Numbered from the stretch's first letter, positions 1 through 5,993 are shown. The stretch: DNA of 6,942 nt from CAZMXI01 sp964570205 (GCA_964570205.1 CAZMXI010000220.1:1-6942); one strand, 5' to 3'. Program-made: numbers and translations. The notes: generated by a model not told the origin, from the sequence alone.

Positions 1-328
1 CGCCACATTTGACGCCGCTTTTGAGGCATCCCCTTCCTTTTGTCTATAGCCGCTTTGACAATCCGCTCCGCCCCCGTCCTCTTTCCGCGCCCTCTCCCTG
101 TACGCACCACGCCACCCTGATGCACGCAACACGTGCCCCCTGTGTTCATAAGCCTATACCATCGAATGCATTACACCTACCCCGTGTCCCAAAATGTCCC
201 AAAATGTCTCGCTTTCCATTTTCAGTGTCGCCCTTCCCCTCCCCTCATCCAAGGCCGCCTTCGTGTGTTGCGACTACGTGTTTCTATTCCTCCGTGCCTC
301 CTCGCGCCCCGCGCGGTATTCTTCGGCC
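1..328. other. C/T-rich non-coding leader upstream of the dehydrogenase
   Basis: No credible gene lies here. The plus strand is strongly C-rich and G-poor: in bases 61-140 I count about 43 C against 13 G. Open frames cross the region, but their translations are proline-, serine- and arginine-rich with no recognisable motif, as expected from C-rich DNA without stops. A TTGACA lies at 55-60, but no good -10 box follows at 16-18 bp. A weak TATACC lies at 155-160 without a matching -35. The region probably holds the promoter and leader of the dehydrogenase gene, but I cannot place the start of transcription. A short tandem repeat in it is listed separately. Confidence 0.6.
186..208. repeat. 10-bp tandem repeat, two full copies plus three bases
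   Basis: GTCCCAAAAT occurs at 186-195 and again, identically, at 196-205, followed by GTC at 206-208. The 10-bp period is close to one turn of the DNA helix, so two bound protein units would lie on the same face. The repeat sits about 120-145 bp before the dehydrogenase start, where an activator or repressor site would be plausible. With only two copies, chance duplication by slippage is an equally good explanation. Confidence 0.5.
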
Positions 329-1207
329 ATGAAAATCGCATTCATCGGCGCGGGAATCATGGGCCTGCCCATGGCCGGCCACCTCCTCTCCGCCGGGCAT
401 GACCTCACCGTCCATTCCCGCACCAAGGCCCGAACTGAGCCCCTGCTGGCCCGCGGCGCTGCCTGGGCCGACTCGCCGAAGCTCGCCGCCGCCTCCGCCG
501 AAGTCGTCTTCATCTGCGTCCCCGATAGCCCCGATGTCCACGCCGTCGTCCTCGGCCAAGCAGGCATCGCCGAGGCCGCCCGCCCGGGTATGATCGTCGT
601 CGATCATTCAACCATCTCACCCAGTACCACCCGCCAGATCGCCGACGAATTAGCTCGAAAAGGCGCCTATTTCCTGGACGCCCCCATCTCCGGCGGAGAT
701 GTCGGCGCGCGCAACGCCACCCTCTCCATCATGGTCGGCGGCGATCCGGCCGCCTTCGACAAGGTCCGCCCCCTGCTTGAGAAAATGGGCAAAACCATCA
801 CACATTGCGGCGGTCCCGGCACGGGCCAGCTCACCAAGCTCGTCAACCAGGTCCTGGTCTCCGTGACCAACCTCGCCGTCTGCGAAGCCATGACCTTCGC
901 CATCAAGAACGGCCTGGACCCCCAGAAGGCGCTCGCCGCCGTCGGCGGCGGCGCGGCCGGCTCCTGGCAGCTCAGCAACCTCGCGCCCAAGATGATCCAA
1001 CGCGACTTCCGCCCCGGGTTCATGATCGATCTGATGCAGAAAGACCTCCGACTGGTCATGCAGGCCGCACACGAGGCCGGTGTCTGCCTGCCCGCCTCCA
1101 GCTTAGTCCACCACCTCTTCACCGCCGCCCAGGCCGCCCACCGAGGAAAGGAAGGCACCCAGGCCCTTTTCACCGTGATCCAGCGGCTGGCGTCAAACGA
1201 GCGGTAA
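329..1207 (+). CDS. NAD(P)-dependent oxidoreductase, 3-hydroxyisobutyrate dehydrogenase family
   Basis: This 292-residue protein has the usual length for the 3-hydroxyisobutyrate dehydrogenase / tartronate semialdehyde reductase family, soluble enzymes that oxidise or reduce beta-hydroxyacids. The N-terminal Rossmann domain begins at once with MKIAFIGAGIMG (dinucleotide loop G7-x-G9-x2-G12). The family substrate-binding stretch DAPISGG is at 117-123, and the catalytic lysine is K170 in GQLTKLVNQ. The C-terminal helical domain carries GSW at 211-213 and KDL at 238-240. The Ser-Arg-Thr after the second strand (30-32) is a feature often seen in NADPH-preferring members, so NADP(H) is possible. 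The start at 329 is chosen because the Rossmann fold begins there; the frame stays open back to 194, but that 45-residue extension is unlike the family. No Shine-Dalgarno is visible. The substrate cannot be fixed: 3-hydroxyisobutyrate, tartronate semialdehyde, glyoxylate or succinic semialdehyde reduction are all possible. The ftsI gene follows after 84 bp. Confidence 0.92.
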   Translation: MKIAFIGAGIMGLPMAGHLLSAGHDLTVHSRTKARTEPLLARGAAWADSPKLAAASAEVVFICVPDSPDVHAVVLGQAGIAEAARPGMIVVDHSTISPSTTRQIADELARKGAYFLDAPISGGDVGARNATLSIMVGGDPAAFDKVRPLLEKMGKTITHCGGPGTGQLTKLVNQVLVSVTNLAVCEAMTFAIKNGLDPQKALAAVGGGAAGSWQLSNLAPKMIQRDFRPGFMIDLMQKDLRLVMQAAHEAGVCLPASSLVHHLFTAAQAAHRGKEGTQALFTVIQRLASNER

Positions 1208-1291
1208 CATTGCGGCCCAATCCGGCTTTGCCACTGGCGAAAGGCGATCTGTTTTGCCGATGAATTATGGGACCGCCAACACCCGTAACCG

Positions 1292-3109
1292 ATGTCAGCA
1301 TTCTCGCCTATCCGCGCCGGTGCGATTCTGTTCCTCGTCGCCGCCCTTTTGAGCGGAATGACGGGACGGGTCGCCTATCTACAGACCTACGCCCGGCAGG
1401 ACACCATCCGCGCGGCCGAGCGACAGCAGCACGTCACGCTCCCCATCGTCGCCCGCCGCGGCAGCATCCTCGACCGCAACGGCCTGATGATCGCCACCAC
1501 CATCCAGCAGCAGGCGATCTTCATCGACCCGGCCTTCATGATCAGGCAGTATCAGAAGGAGGACAAATCCCCCCGGCAGCTCGATCAGGACCTGCGTAAA
1601 CTCGCCCGCCTCATCCAGAAGCCCGAGGCCGAGATCATCGCCCGCGTTCACGAGCGACCCGACGCCCGCTACCTCCGCATTGCCGAGGAGATTCCCGACC
1701 GCCTCGTTGATGAGGTCGCCCGCCTCGATATTCCGGGCGTCGAGCCCGAGCCGATGTGCGTCCGCAATTACCCGATGGCGTCCCTCGCCGCCCACATCGT
1801 CGGCACCGTCGGCAAGGATGGGCACGGCCTGGAAGGCATCGAGCAGCGATTCGACCGACAGCTATCCGGCAAACCCGGATTGAAGCGGCTCCGCAAAGAT
1901 GCCCGCGGCCGTACCATCGGCGTCGAAGCCGAGGACTTCATCCCGCCCGGCCACGGCCAGCATCTCGTCCTTACGATCGACACCAATATCCAGCTCATCG
2001 CCGAGCGGGAGTTGAAGGCCGCCTGCGAGAAGTTTCGCGCCAAGCAGGGCGAGGTTGTGGTGCTGGATCCGCGCACCGGCGAGGTGCTCGCTTTGGCCAA
2101 CTGGCCGGCCTACAACCCCCAGGCCCTTGGCGCCACGACGCGGGAGCAGCGACGTAACAACGCGATCGTGGTTCCCTACGAGCCCGGCTCGACCCTCAAG
2201 CCGTTCATCATGGGACCCGCCCTGGCGACCGGCGTCACCCGGTTGAACGAAACCTGGAACTGCGGCAGCCCTTACATCACCCCATATGGGCGGCGTGTCA
2301 GCGATGTGCACGGCTACGGCAGCCTCTGTTCCTGGGATGGGCTTGTTAAATCCAGCAACGTCCTGATGGCCAAGCTCGCCGCCCGGATGGGCAATCCGCG
2401 CATTCACGATGCCTTGCTCAAGTTTGGTTTCGGCAGGCCCACAGGCATCGAACTCCCCGGCGAGGACGACGGACGGGTTCGGCCGTTGCCATCCTGGTCG
2501 CGCAGCAGCACTGAGTCGATCGCACAGGGCTATGAGATGATGGTCACCCCCCTGCAACTGGCTCGCGCCTTCTGCGTGTATGCCAATGGCGGGAAGCTCG
2601 TGCCGCCGCGACTGGTCAAGGGCCGGCTCGACGCCGACGGCAACGTCATCGAACACGCCCCGCCGGTCAAACTGGAGGACTGCCCCTCCGTCATCGACGA
2701 GCGCACCTCGCTCGACGTCCGCCGCTGCCTGGCCGACGTGCTGGTTCGCGGCACCGCCCGCGCTAATCGCAGCAAGGTCTGGAACATCTTCGGAAAGACC
2801 GGCACTTCGCACATCAGCCGCAACGGACACTACCAGAACGATCTGTTCAACAGCAGCTTCCTGGCCGGCGCGCCCTTGGAAGACCCGCGCATCATTGTGG
2901 CCATGATCATTCACGAGCCTGACCGCCGCCTCGGCCACTACGGCGGCGCCGTCTCCGCGCCCTATGCCGTGAACGTCGTCGAATCCACGCTGGCTTATCT
3001 CCAAGTCGAGCCATCCCCCCCGCTGGCGCCGCCCCCGCCGCACATCATCCCCGTGCTCTACAGTTACGAGCCCAAGCTCTATCCTCAGCGATCGGCATCC
3101 GCTCACTGA
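1292..3109 (+). CDS. ftsI: Class B penicillin-binding protein, FtsI-type peptidoglycan D,D-transpeptidase
   Basis: This 605-residue protein is a bitopic inner-membrane enzyme that cross-links septal peptidoglycan. A single N-terminal membrane segment (about residues 9-23) leaves a very short cytoplasmic tail. The dimerisation/pedestal domain follows, with the conserved RRGSILDRNG at 55-64. The transpeptidase domain (about 250-570) has the acyl-serine motif S300-T-L-K303, the SxN motif S354-S-N356 and the K502-T-G504 motif, so it should be active and bind beta-lactams. The C-terminus has a proline-rich run at 575-583 and a short tail. An in-frame TAA two codons before the ATG means translation must start at 1292 or later, and the early membrane helix supports 1292. 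No Shine-Dalgarno is seen. FtsI is preferred over the elongation PBP2 because of overall motif spacing and length, but separating the two without a database search is not certain. No division or cell-wall gene is adjacent, unlike the usual dcw cluster. Confidence 0.9.
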   Translation: MSAFSPIRAGAILFLVAALLSGMTGRVAYLQTYARQDTIRAAERQQHVTLPIVARRGSILDRNGLMIATTIQQQAIFIDPAFMIRQYQKEDKSPRQLDQDLRKLARLIQKPEAEIIARVHERPDARYLRIAEEIPDRLVDEVARLDIPGVEPEPMCVRNYPMASLAAHIVGTVGKDGHGLEGIEQRFDRQLSGKPGLKRLRKDARGRTIGVEAEDFIPPGHGQHLVLTIDTNIQLIAERELKAACEKFRAKQGEVVVLDPRTGEVLALANWPAYNPQALGATTREQRRNNAIVVPYEPGSTLKPFIMGPALATGVTRLNETWNCGSPYITPYGRRVSDVHGYGSLCSWDGLVKSSNVLMAKLAARMGNPRIHDALLKFGFGRPTGIELPGEDDGRVRPLPSWSRSSTESIAQGYEMMVTPLQLARAFCVYANGGKLVPPRLVKGRLDADGNVIEHAPPVKLEDCPSVIDERTSLDVRRCLADVLVRGTARANRSKVWNIFGKTGTSHISRNGHYQNDLFNSSFLAGAPLEDPRIIVAMIIHEPDRRLGHYGGAVSAPYAVNVVESTLAYLQVEPSPPLAPPPPHIIPVLYSYEPKLYPQRSASAH

Positions 3110-3116
3110 ACCTGCC

Positions 3117-3146
3117 GCGGTCCGGTTCTTCGATTCACGGACCCGC
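3117..3146 (+). terminator. Possible hairpin terminator after ftsI
   Basis: Eight bases after the ftsI stop, GGTCCG (3119-3124) pairs perfectly with CGGACC (3138-3143) around a 13-base loop. GC at 3117-3118 can extend the stem with GC at 3145-3146 if C3144 bulges. There is no following T-run, so intrinsic termination would be weak. It may instead protect the 3' end of the ftsI transcript. Confidence 0.25.
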
Positions 3147-3176
3147 TTCGGAAGCCACGGAGCACTTCATCTCTGC

Positions 3177-3198
3177 TATATTCATATATAAGCAGGAG
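3177..3198 (+). promoter_or_regulatory. AT-rich island with possible -10 box and AGGAG
   Basis: In otherwise GC-rich DNA, bases 3177-3190 are nearly all A/T and form an inverted repeat TATAT-TCAT-ATATA. TATATT at 3177-3182 matches five of six bases of a sigma-70 -10 box, but I see no -35 box at the right distance. AGGAG follows at 3194-3198, twelve bases before an ATG at 3211 that opens a 23-codon ORF. This could be the promoter region for the methyltransferase-isomerase transcript, which starts some 370 bp downstream. Confidence 0.25.
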
Positions 3199-3558
3199 TT
3201 ACGGCGCGACATGCCTGGCGGGCGCGGTTCTAGCTTGGGCTTATCAGCGGCTCGGACGCAATCGAGCCCAGAGTCAGGCTGATGACTTTGGCAATGACTG
3301 TCTGCACGCAACTCGGAGGAGGAGGCGAGGATGGCCTGTTTCGCGTAGGTCATGGGTTTGTGATTACTCACCATTCGCCAGAGGCTCTCCAGTGCACAAG
3401 ACGCCGGGTTTCTCCGGCAGGACGGACAGACTGCTGTGTGCCTCGCGGCCGGGCACGACGCCGAATGTCGCGTCCGACGAGACTGAGGACTGTTGGCAGC
3501 GGCCATTCTTGCCGGTAAAGTGATTGCGTTGAGCCAGGCTGACAGGGAATAAACCGCC

Positions 3559-4200
3559 ATGCAGGAAGCCACGACCAAAAGCATCTACGACTTTCATTCC
3601 TTCTTCTATGACGCCACTTTTGGCCGGCTGGTCAAACGGCGGATCGCCCGCGCGATTCAGCACATGAACATCCGCGACGAGGATCGGGTCCTGGACCTCG
3701 GCATCGGCACCGGTGTGTCGCTCAACTACTACCCCCGTCGCGGGCACATCTGCGGCATCGATCTGTCCGATGGCATGCTTCACCAGGCTCAGAAGAAGAT
3801 CACCGAGCGTGGACTGCGTCATGTGCGGCTCTTTCAGGCTGATGCGCTTCACCTGCCGTTCGCGACGGACACCTTCGACCACGTGTTCATCAGCCATGTG
3901 ATCAGCGTCGTGAGCGACCCGTTCCAGTTGGTGCGCGAGGCCCAGCGCGTCGCCAAGCCCGAAGCCAGAATCGTCATCGTCAACCACTTCCAGTCCACCA
4001 ATCGGATGATTGCCTTACTTGAGAAGTGGTTATGCCCGCTGTGCACGCGGCTCGGCTGGCGCAGCGATCTGGCCTTGCAGGAGATCATCCGCCAGACCGG
4101 AGTCCAGGTCGATTACCGCTACAAGCTTGAAAGCATCGACCTGTGGGAAACGGTCGTCATGTCCAACAACAAGTCCGCCATCGCCACCGTAGCCGCATGA
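3559..4200 (+). CDS. Class I SAM-dependent methyltransferase, resembling PmtA-type phospholipid N-methyltransferases
   Basis: This 213-residue protein is predicted to transfer a methyl group from S-adenosylmethionine. SAM-binding motif I is VLDLGIGTG (44-52), the acidic strand end is GIDLS (66-70), and motif II is QADALHLPF (93-101), followed by FDHVF (106-110). The N-terminal YDATFGRLVKRR (17-28) and the late NHFQS (142-146) with LGWRSD (165-170) resemble what I recall of bacterial phosphatidylethanolamine N-methyltransferases of the Rhodobacter PmtA type. Lipid methylation at the membrane is therefore the leading guess. UbiE-type quinone methyltransferases share the same core and are the main alternative. 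There is no signal peptide or clear membrane helix. The stop overlaps the start of the isomerase gene as ATGA (4197-4200), showing tight translational coupling and suggesting a related role. The fold assignment is firm; the substrate is inferred from memory of the family. Confidence 0.88.
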   Translation: MQEATTKSIYDFHSFFYDATFGRLVKRRIARAIQHMNIRDEDRVLDLGIGTGVSLNYYPRRGHICGIDLSDGMLHQAQKKITERGLRHVRLFQADALHLPFATDTFDHVFISHVISVVSDPFQLVREAQRVAKPEARIVIVNHFQSTNRMIALLEKWLCPLCTRLGWRSDLALQEIIRQTGVQVDYRYKLESIDLWETVVMSNNKSAIATVAA

Positions 4201-4841
4201 GCGGGCCGCACGGAAACGACGAGTACCGCACCGCCCCCCACCCTCCGATGCCTATGAACCCCATCGGCCAGGCCAGTTCTTGCGTCATTCTCGTCGATGA
4301 GCACGACCGGCAGGTCGGGTTCGAGGAGAAGCTGGCCGCACACCAGCGTGGCGGCCAGTGGCATCGGGCGTTCTCGGTGTTTCTCTTCCACCACGATGGC
4401 CGAATGCTCCTTCAGCGACGCGCCCGTCACAAGTACCATTTCCGGCTGCTGTGGAGCAACGCGTGCTGCAGCCATCCGGTCCCCGGGCGGGAACTGATCG
4501 AAACGGCCCGTGAGCGCCTTCAAAGCGAAGTCGGCGTTGATGCGCAGCTCGTCGAGCTCTTCACATTCCGGTATGAGGCAACCGATCCAGACACGGGCCT
4601 GACCGAGAAGGAACATGATCACGTGCTGGCCGGCGTGACCAGCGATCGACCGGCGTTGATCGAACAGGAAGCCGAGGCATTGCACTGGGTAACGCGCGCC
4701 GAGTTGCGCAGCGCCATGGTCGACAGGCCAGACCTGTTCACACCCTGGCTGCGTGCGTGCCTGCCTGAAGTGCTGCGGCTTGCGCCGGCGAGACTGAACC
4801 TGCCCGAGACGGAAGGGCCGCTTGATCTACCGGCGATCTGA
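4197..4841 (+). CDS. idi: Isopentenyl-diphosphate delta-isomerase, type 1 (Nudix fold)
   Basis: The enzyme interconverts isopentenyl and dimethylallyl diphosphate, the two C5 units of all isoprenoids, in the cytosol. The residues that act in the E. coli enzyme can all be aligned. Metal ligands His25/His32/His69/Glu114/Glu116 correspond to H49, H56, H93, E137 and E139. The catalytic cysteine corresponds to C91 in NACCSHP (88-94), and the catalytic glutamate is E139 itself. A Nudix-like helix follows at 97-113, and FRYEATDPD is at 124-132. From 4197 the protein has 214 residues, about 25 more than needed before the conserved core. This start overlaps the methyltransferase stop as ATGA and is chosen for that reason; ATGs at 4248 and 4254 are alternatives, and no Shine-Dalgarno decides between them. 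The frame is also open upstream to 4143, inside the methyltransferase gene. In a methylerythritol-phosphate-pathway organism this enzyme would balance the two C5 pools; in a mevalonate organism it would be essential. The type 1 assignment is secure. Confidence 0.93.
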   Translation: MSGPHGNDEYRTAPHPPMPMNPIGQASSCVILVDEHDRQVGFEEKLAAHQRGGQWHRAFSVFLFHHDGRMLLQRRARHKYHFRLLWSNACCSHPVPGRELIETARERLQSEVGVDAQLVELFTFRYEATDPDTGLTEKEHDHVLAGVTSDRPALIEQEAEALHWVTRAELRSAMVDRPDLFTPWLRACLPEVLRLAPARLNLPETEGPLDLPAI

Positions 4842-4863
4842 CGCGGAACCCGTCGTTTTCGCG
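4842..4863. terminator. Possible hairpin between convergent genes
   Basis: Directly after the isomerase stop, CGCGGAA (4842-4848) can pair with TTTCGCG (4857-4863) as a 7-bp stem including one G-U pair, with an 8-base loop. It lies in the 36-bp space between two converging genes, where a two-way terminator would be expected. No clear U-run follows on either strand, so support is weak. Confidence 0.25.
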
Positions 4864-4877
4864 AGATGAAAATGCCC

Positions 4878-5210
4878 TCAACTCGCCTGGGCGGCGGTCC
4901 ATTCGAGGCCAATGATTCCAGCGATGATCAATATGATGCAAATGAGCCGCGTCGCATCTCGAGATTCGTTGAAACAGGCCATTCCCACCAGCGCCGTGCC
5001 CACAGCGCCAATCCCCGTCCAGACGACGTAGGCCGTGCCCATCGGCATATCCCGCATCGGCCTGGCCAGCAGGACAAAACTCAGCAGCATGACTGGGATC
5101 GTCCATAGACCATGCGGCCAGAACTTCGCCAGCCCATCGGTCAGTTTAAGCCCCGTCGCCCAAGCCACCTCGCAAATGCCAGCCAACAGCAGGAGAATCC
5201 ACGTAGTCAT
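4878..5210 (-). CDS. sugE: Small multidrug resistance transporter, SugE/Gdx (guanidinium exporter) type
   Basis: This 110-residue, four-helix inner-membrane protein works as a dimer and exchanges protons for guanidinium or small quaternary ammonium ions. Helix 1 holds the essential E14 in CEVAWATGLK (13-22). W17, S44, Y61 and W64 match the residues that line the guanidinium site in characterised Gdx proteins (E13, W16, S42, Y59, W62). The stretch GTAYVVWTGIGAVGTA (58-73) is nearly identical to E. coli SugE, and helix 4 carries IIAGIIGLEW (95-104). This places it with Gdx rather than the EmrE polyspecific branch. The start at 5210 gives the family N-terminus; the frame is open to an upstream ATG at 5240, but those ten residues are not conserved in the family. 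It lies 72 bp behind the RNase HI gene on the same strand and is probably the last gene of that operon. The link to its neighbours is unexplained. Confidence 0.93.
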   Translation of the reverse strand: MTTWILLLLAGICEVAWATGLKLTDGLAKFWPHGLWTIPVMLLSFVLLARPMRDMPMGTAYVVWTGIGAVGTALVGMACFNESRDATRLICIILIIAGIIGLEWTAAQAS

Positions 5211-5224
5211 CGCAAGACAGTGTA

Positions 5225-5259
5225 CCCGAGCGATGTTCAAATCGCGCCCAGATCTCGGG
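5225..5259 (-). promoter_or_regulatory. Bulged stem-loop in the leader of the transporter gene
   Basis: On the minus strand, CCCGAG (5259-5254) pairs with CTCGGG (5230-5225). Immediately inside on the 3' side, CGAT (5244-5241) pairs with ATCG (5234-5231) around a 6-base loop. The result is a 10-bp two-part stem with a 9-base bulge on its 5' side. It ends 14 bases before the transporter start and begins 23 bases after the RNase HI stop. Guanidinium exporters are often under guanidine riboswitches, but I do not recognise any described class here: there are no tandem ACGR-loop hairpins as in guanidine-II, and no clear ykkC core. It may simply be an intergenic terminator or processing site. Confidence 0.3.
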
Positions 5260-5282
5260 ACCGGCGTGCGCTTGGGGCAGGC

Positions 5283-5873
5283 TCATTCCACCGGGTTCAT
5301 GCGCTGGCCGCACTGGCAGACGAACGGCCTCAGTTGGTGGGGATACAACCGGGATGGCGTGAGCACCTCGATCCGGCAGCCACAGCGAGGGCACGCCAAT
5401 ATGTCGCCCGGCTTGGTTTGCGCCGGGGCGAGGCTGTCGATGGGGGTTTCATCGACGCCAGTGACCTCCCCTTTACGGTCCATGGCCAGGTTGGCGAGCT
5501 TGTCGGCCAGCACGTTCTTTTCGCGATAACTGTGTGATATCGTGGCGTGATCGAAATGTGCAAGAAGCGTTTTCGCCTGGTGATACAGTTCCTGCAGATC
5601 GGGGTTCTTCACACGATACTCGCCAAGCATCTGCTTGACGATCAGCTCGCTGTCACCGCGGATGCGCACCTTCTTTGCGCCCAGCAACCGGGCTTGCTCC
5701 AGGGCCGTAATGAGCGCCTTGTACTCCGCGACATTATTGGTGGCCCTGCCAATGAAACGGCCCAGGGTGACCACCGGCGTGCCGTCGGCCGCACGAACGA
5801 CGACGCCTATGCCGGCCGGACCGGGGTTACCTCGGCTACCGCCGTCGAATTCGAGGGCCAGGGTCTCTTCCAC
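5283..5873 (-). CDS. Ribonuclease HI-family protein with C-terminal cysteine-rich (zinc-ribbon-like) tail
   Basis: The first ~130 residues form an RNase HI-type domain that cuts the RNA strand of RNA-DNA hybrids. The two-metal catalytic set is complete: D10 in the strand FDGGSRGNPGPAG (9-21), E50 in NNVAEYKAL (46-54), D74 in RIRGDSELIVKQ (70-81) and D124 in REKNVLADKLAN (117-128). This is the shorter bacterial/archaeal 'RVT_3-like' form, without the basic handle region of E. coli RnhA. After a linker, residues 161-190 contain CPRCGC (161-166) and, 20 residues later, CQCG (186-189). This looks like a zinc-binding ribbon and may help grip nucleic acid. Translation starts with GTG at 5873, because an in-frame TAA lies six bases before it and the next in-frame ATG is far inside the domain; GGAG sits six bases upstream. 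The gene is 107 bp behind the DUF164 protein gene and 72 bp ahead of the transporter gene, probably in one operon. Confidence 0.9.
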   Translation of the reverse strand: MEETLALEFDGGSRGNPGPAGIGVVVRAADGTPVVTLGRFIGRATNNVAEYKALITALEQARLLGAKKVRIRGDSELIVKQMLGEYRVKNPDLQELYHQAKTLLAHFDHATISHSYREKNVLADKLANLAMDRKGEVTGVDETPIDSLAPAQTKPGDILACPRCGCRIEVLTPSRLYPHQLRPFVCQCGQRMNPVE

Positions 5874-5879
5874 GCTTTA

Positions 5880-5883
5880 CTCC
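5880..5883 (-). promoter_or_regulatory. Shine-Dalgarno that fixes the GTG start of the RNase HI gene
   Basis: GGAG on the minus strand (5883-5880) is six bases from the GTG at 5873. With the in-frame TAA at 5879-5877 it makes GTG the only sensible start. This is one of the few clear ribosome binding sites in the window. Confidence 0.65.
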
Positions 5884-5959
5884 AGGCAACAAACATCCTG
5901 TGCGGGGGCTACAGAACGCAGGCGGTAGACGGCACGCCGTTCAGGTTCGCATCAATGCT

Positions 5960-5993
5960 CCGGCGTGTGCGCCGGCGGGGCTATTCAGCCCCG
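5960..5993 (-). other. Two abutting perfect hairpins at the DUF164-RNase HI junction
   Basis: Bases 5976-5993 form CGGGGCT-ATTC-AGCCCCG (7-bp stem, 4-base loop). Bases 5960-5975 form CCGGCG-TGTG-CGCCGG (6-bp stem, 4-base loop) with no base between them. Both are given as plus-strand sequence and fold equally on the minus-strand transcript. The TAG stop of the upstream gene (5983-5981) lies across the loop and stem of the first hairpin. No U-run follows, so a standard intrinsic terminator is unlikely. A mRNA processing or stability element, partial terminator, or control of downstream translation is more plausible. Confidence 0.5.

Larger units (their letters stand above)
3110..3558. other. 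449-bp intergenic gap without a convincing gene
   Basis: I find no recognisable protein or structural RNA here. A minus-strand frame (3135-3584) is open throughout, and plus-strand frames are open in parts (for example 3282-3518). Their translations are rich in Ser, Arg and Cys and show no motif, so I treat them as chance frames. The gap contains a hairpin right after ftsI, an AT-rich island at 3177-3190 and an AGGAG at 3194-3198 (listed separately). The final 20 bases before the methyltransferase contain a weak AGGGA (3544-3548), ten bases before its ATG. The region might be a decayed gene or hold the promoter of the methyltransferase-isomerase pair. Confidence 0.5.

Noticed and set aside
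194..328. 45-residue N-terminal extension of the dehydrogenase
   Set aside because: The frame is open, but the family begins at the Rossmann strand coded from 329. The extension has no matching motif, and its ATG arises from the tandem repeat.
9..332. 107-residue plus-strand ORF before the dehydrogenase
   Set aside because: The translation is Pro/Arg/Ser-rich with no domain, as expected from stop-poor C-rich DNA, and it runs into the true gene start.
1208..1291. Imperfect hairpin around 1223-1244 as a terminator between the dehydrogenase and ftsI
   Set aside because: The stem is short with a wobble pair, the loop has three bases and no T-run follows, so it is not better than chance.
1862..3106. 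414-residue ORF antisense to ftsI
   Set aside because: It is the mirror of a codon-biased, GC-rich real gene. The composition (Gly, Ala, Val, Asp, Arg) is typical of such shadows and there is no motif.
3135..3584. 149-residue minus-strand ORF filling the gap after ftsI
   Set aside because: It is rich in Ser, Cys and Arg with no recognisable motif and overlaps the methyltransferase start; there is no ribosome site. It remains possible but unsupported.
3364..3987. 207-residue ORF antisense to the methyltransferase
   Set aside because: It lies opposite the well-supported SAM-binding motifs and its own translation shows no family features.
5211..5282. Known guanidine riboswitch before the sugE-type gene
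   Set aside because: There are no paired ACGR-loop hairpins and no recognisable ykkC or guanidine-III core; only a generic bulged stem-loop is visible.
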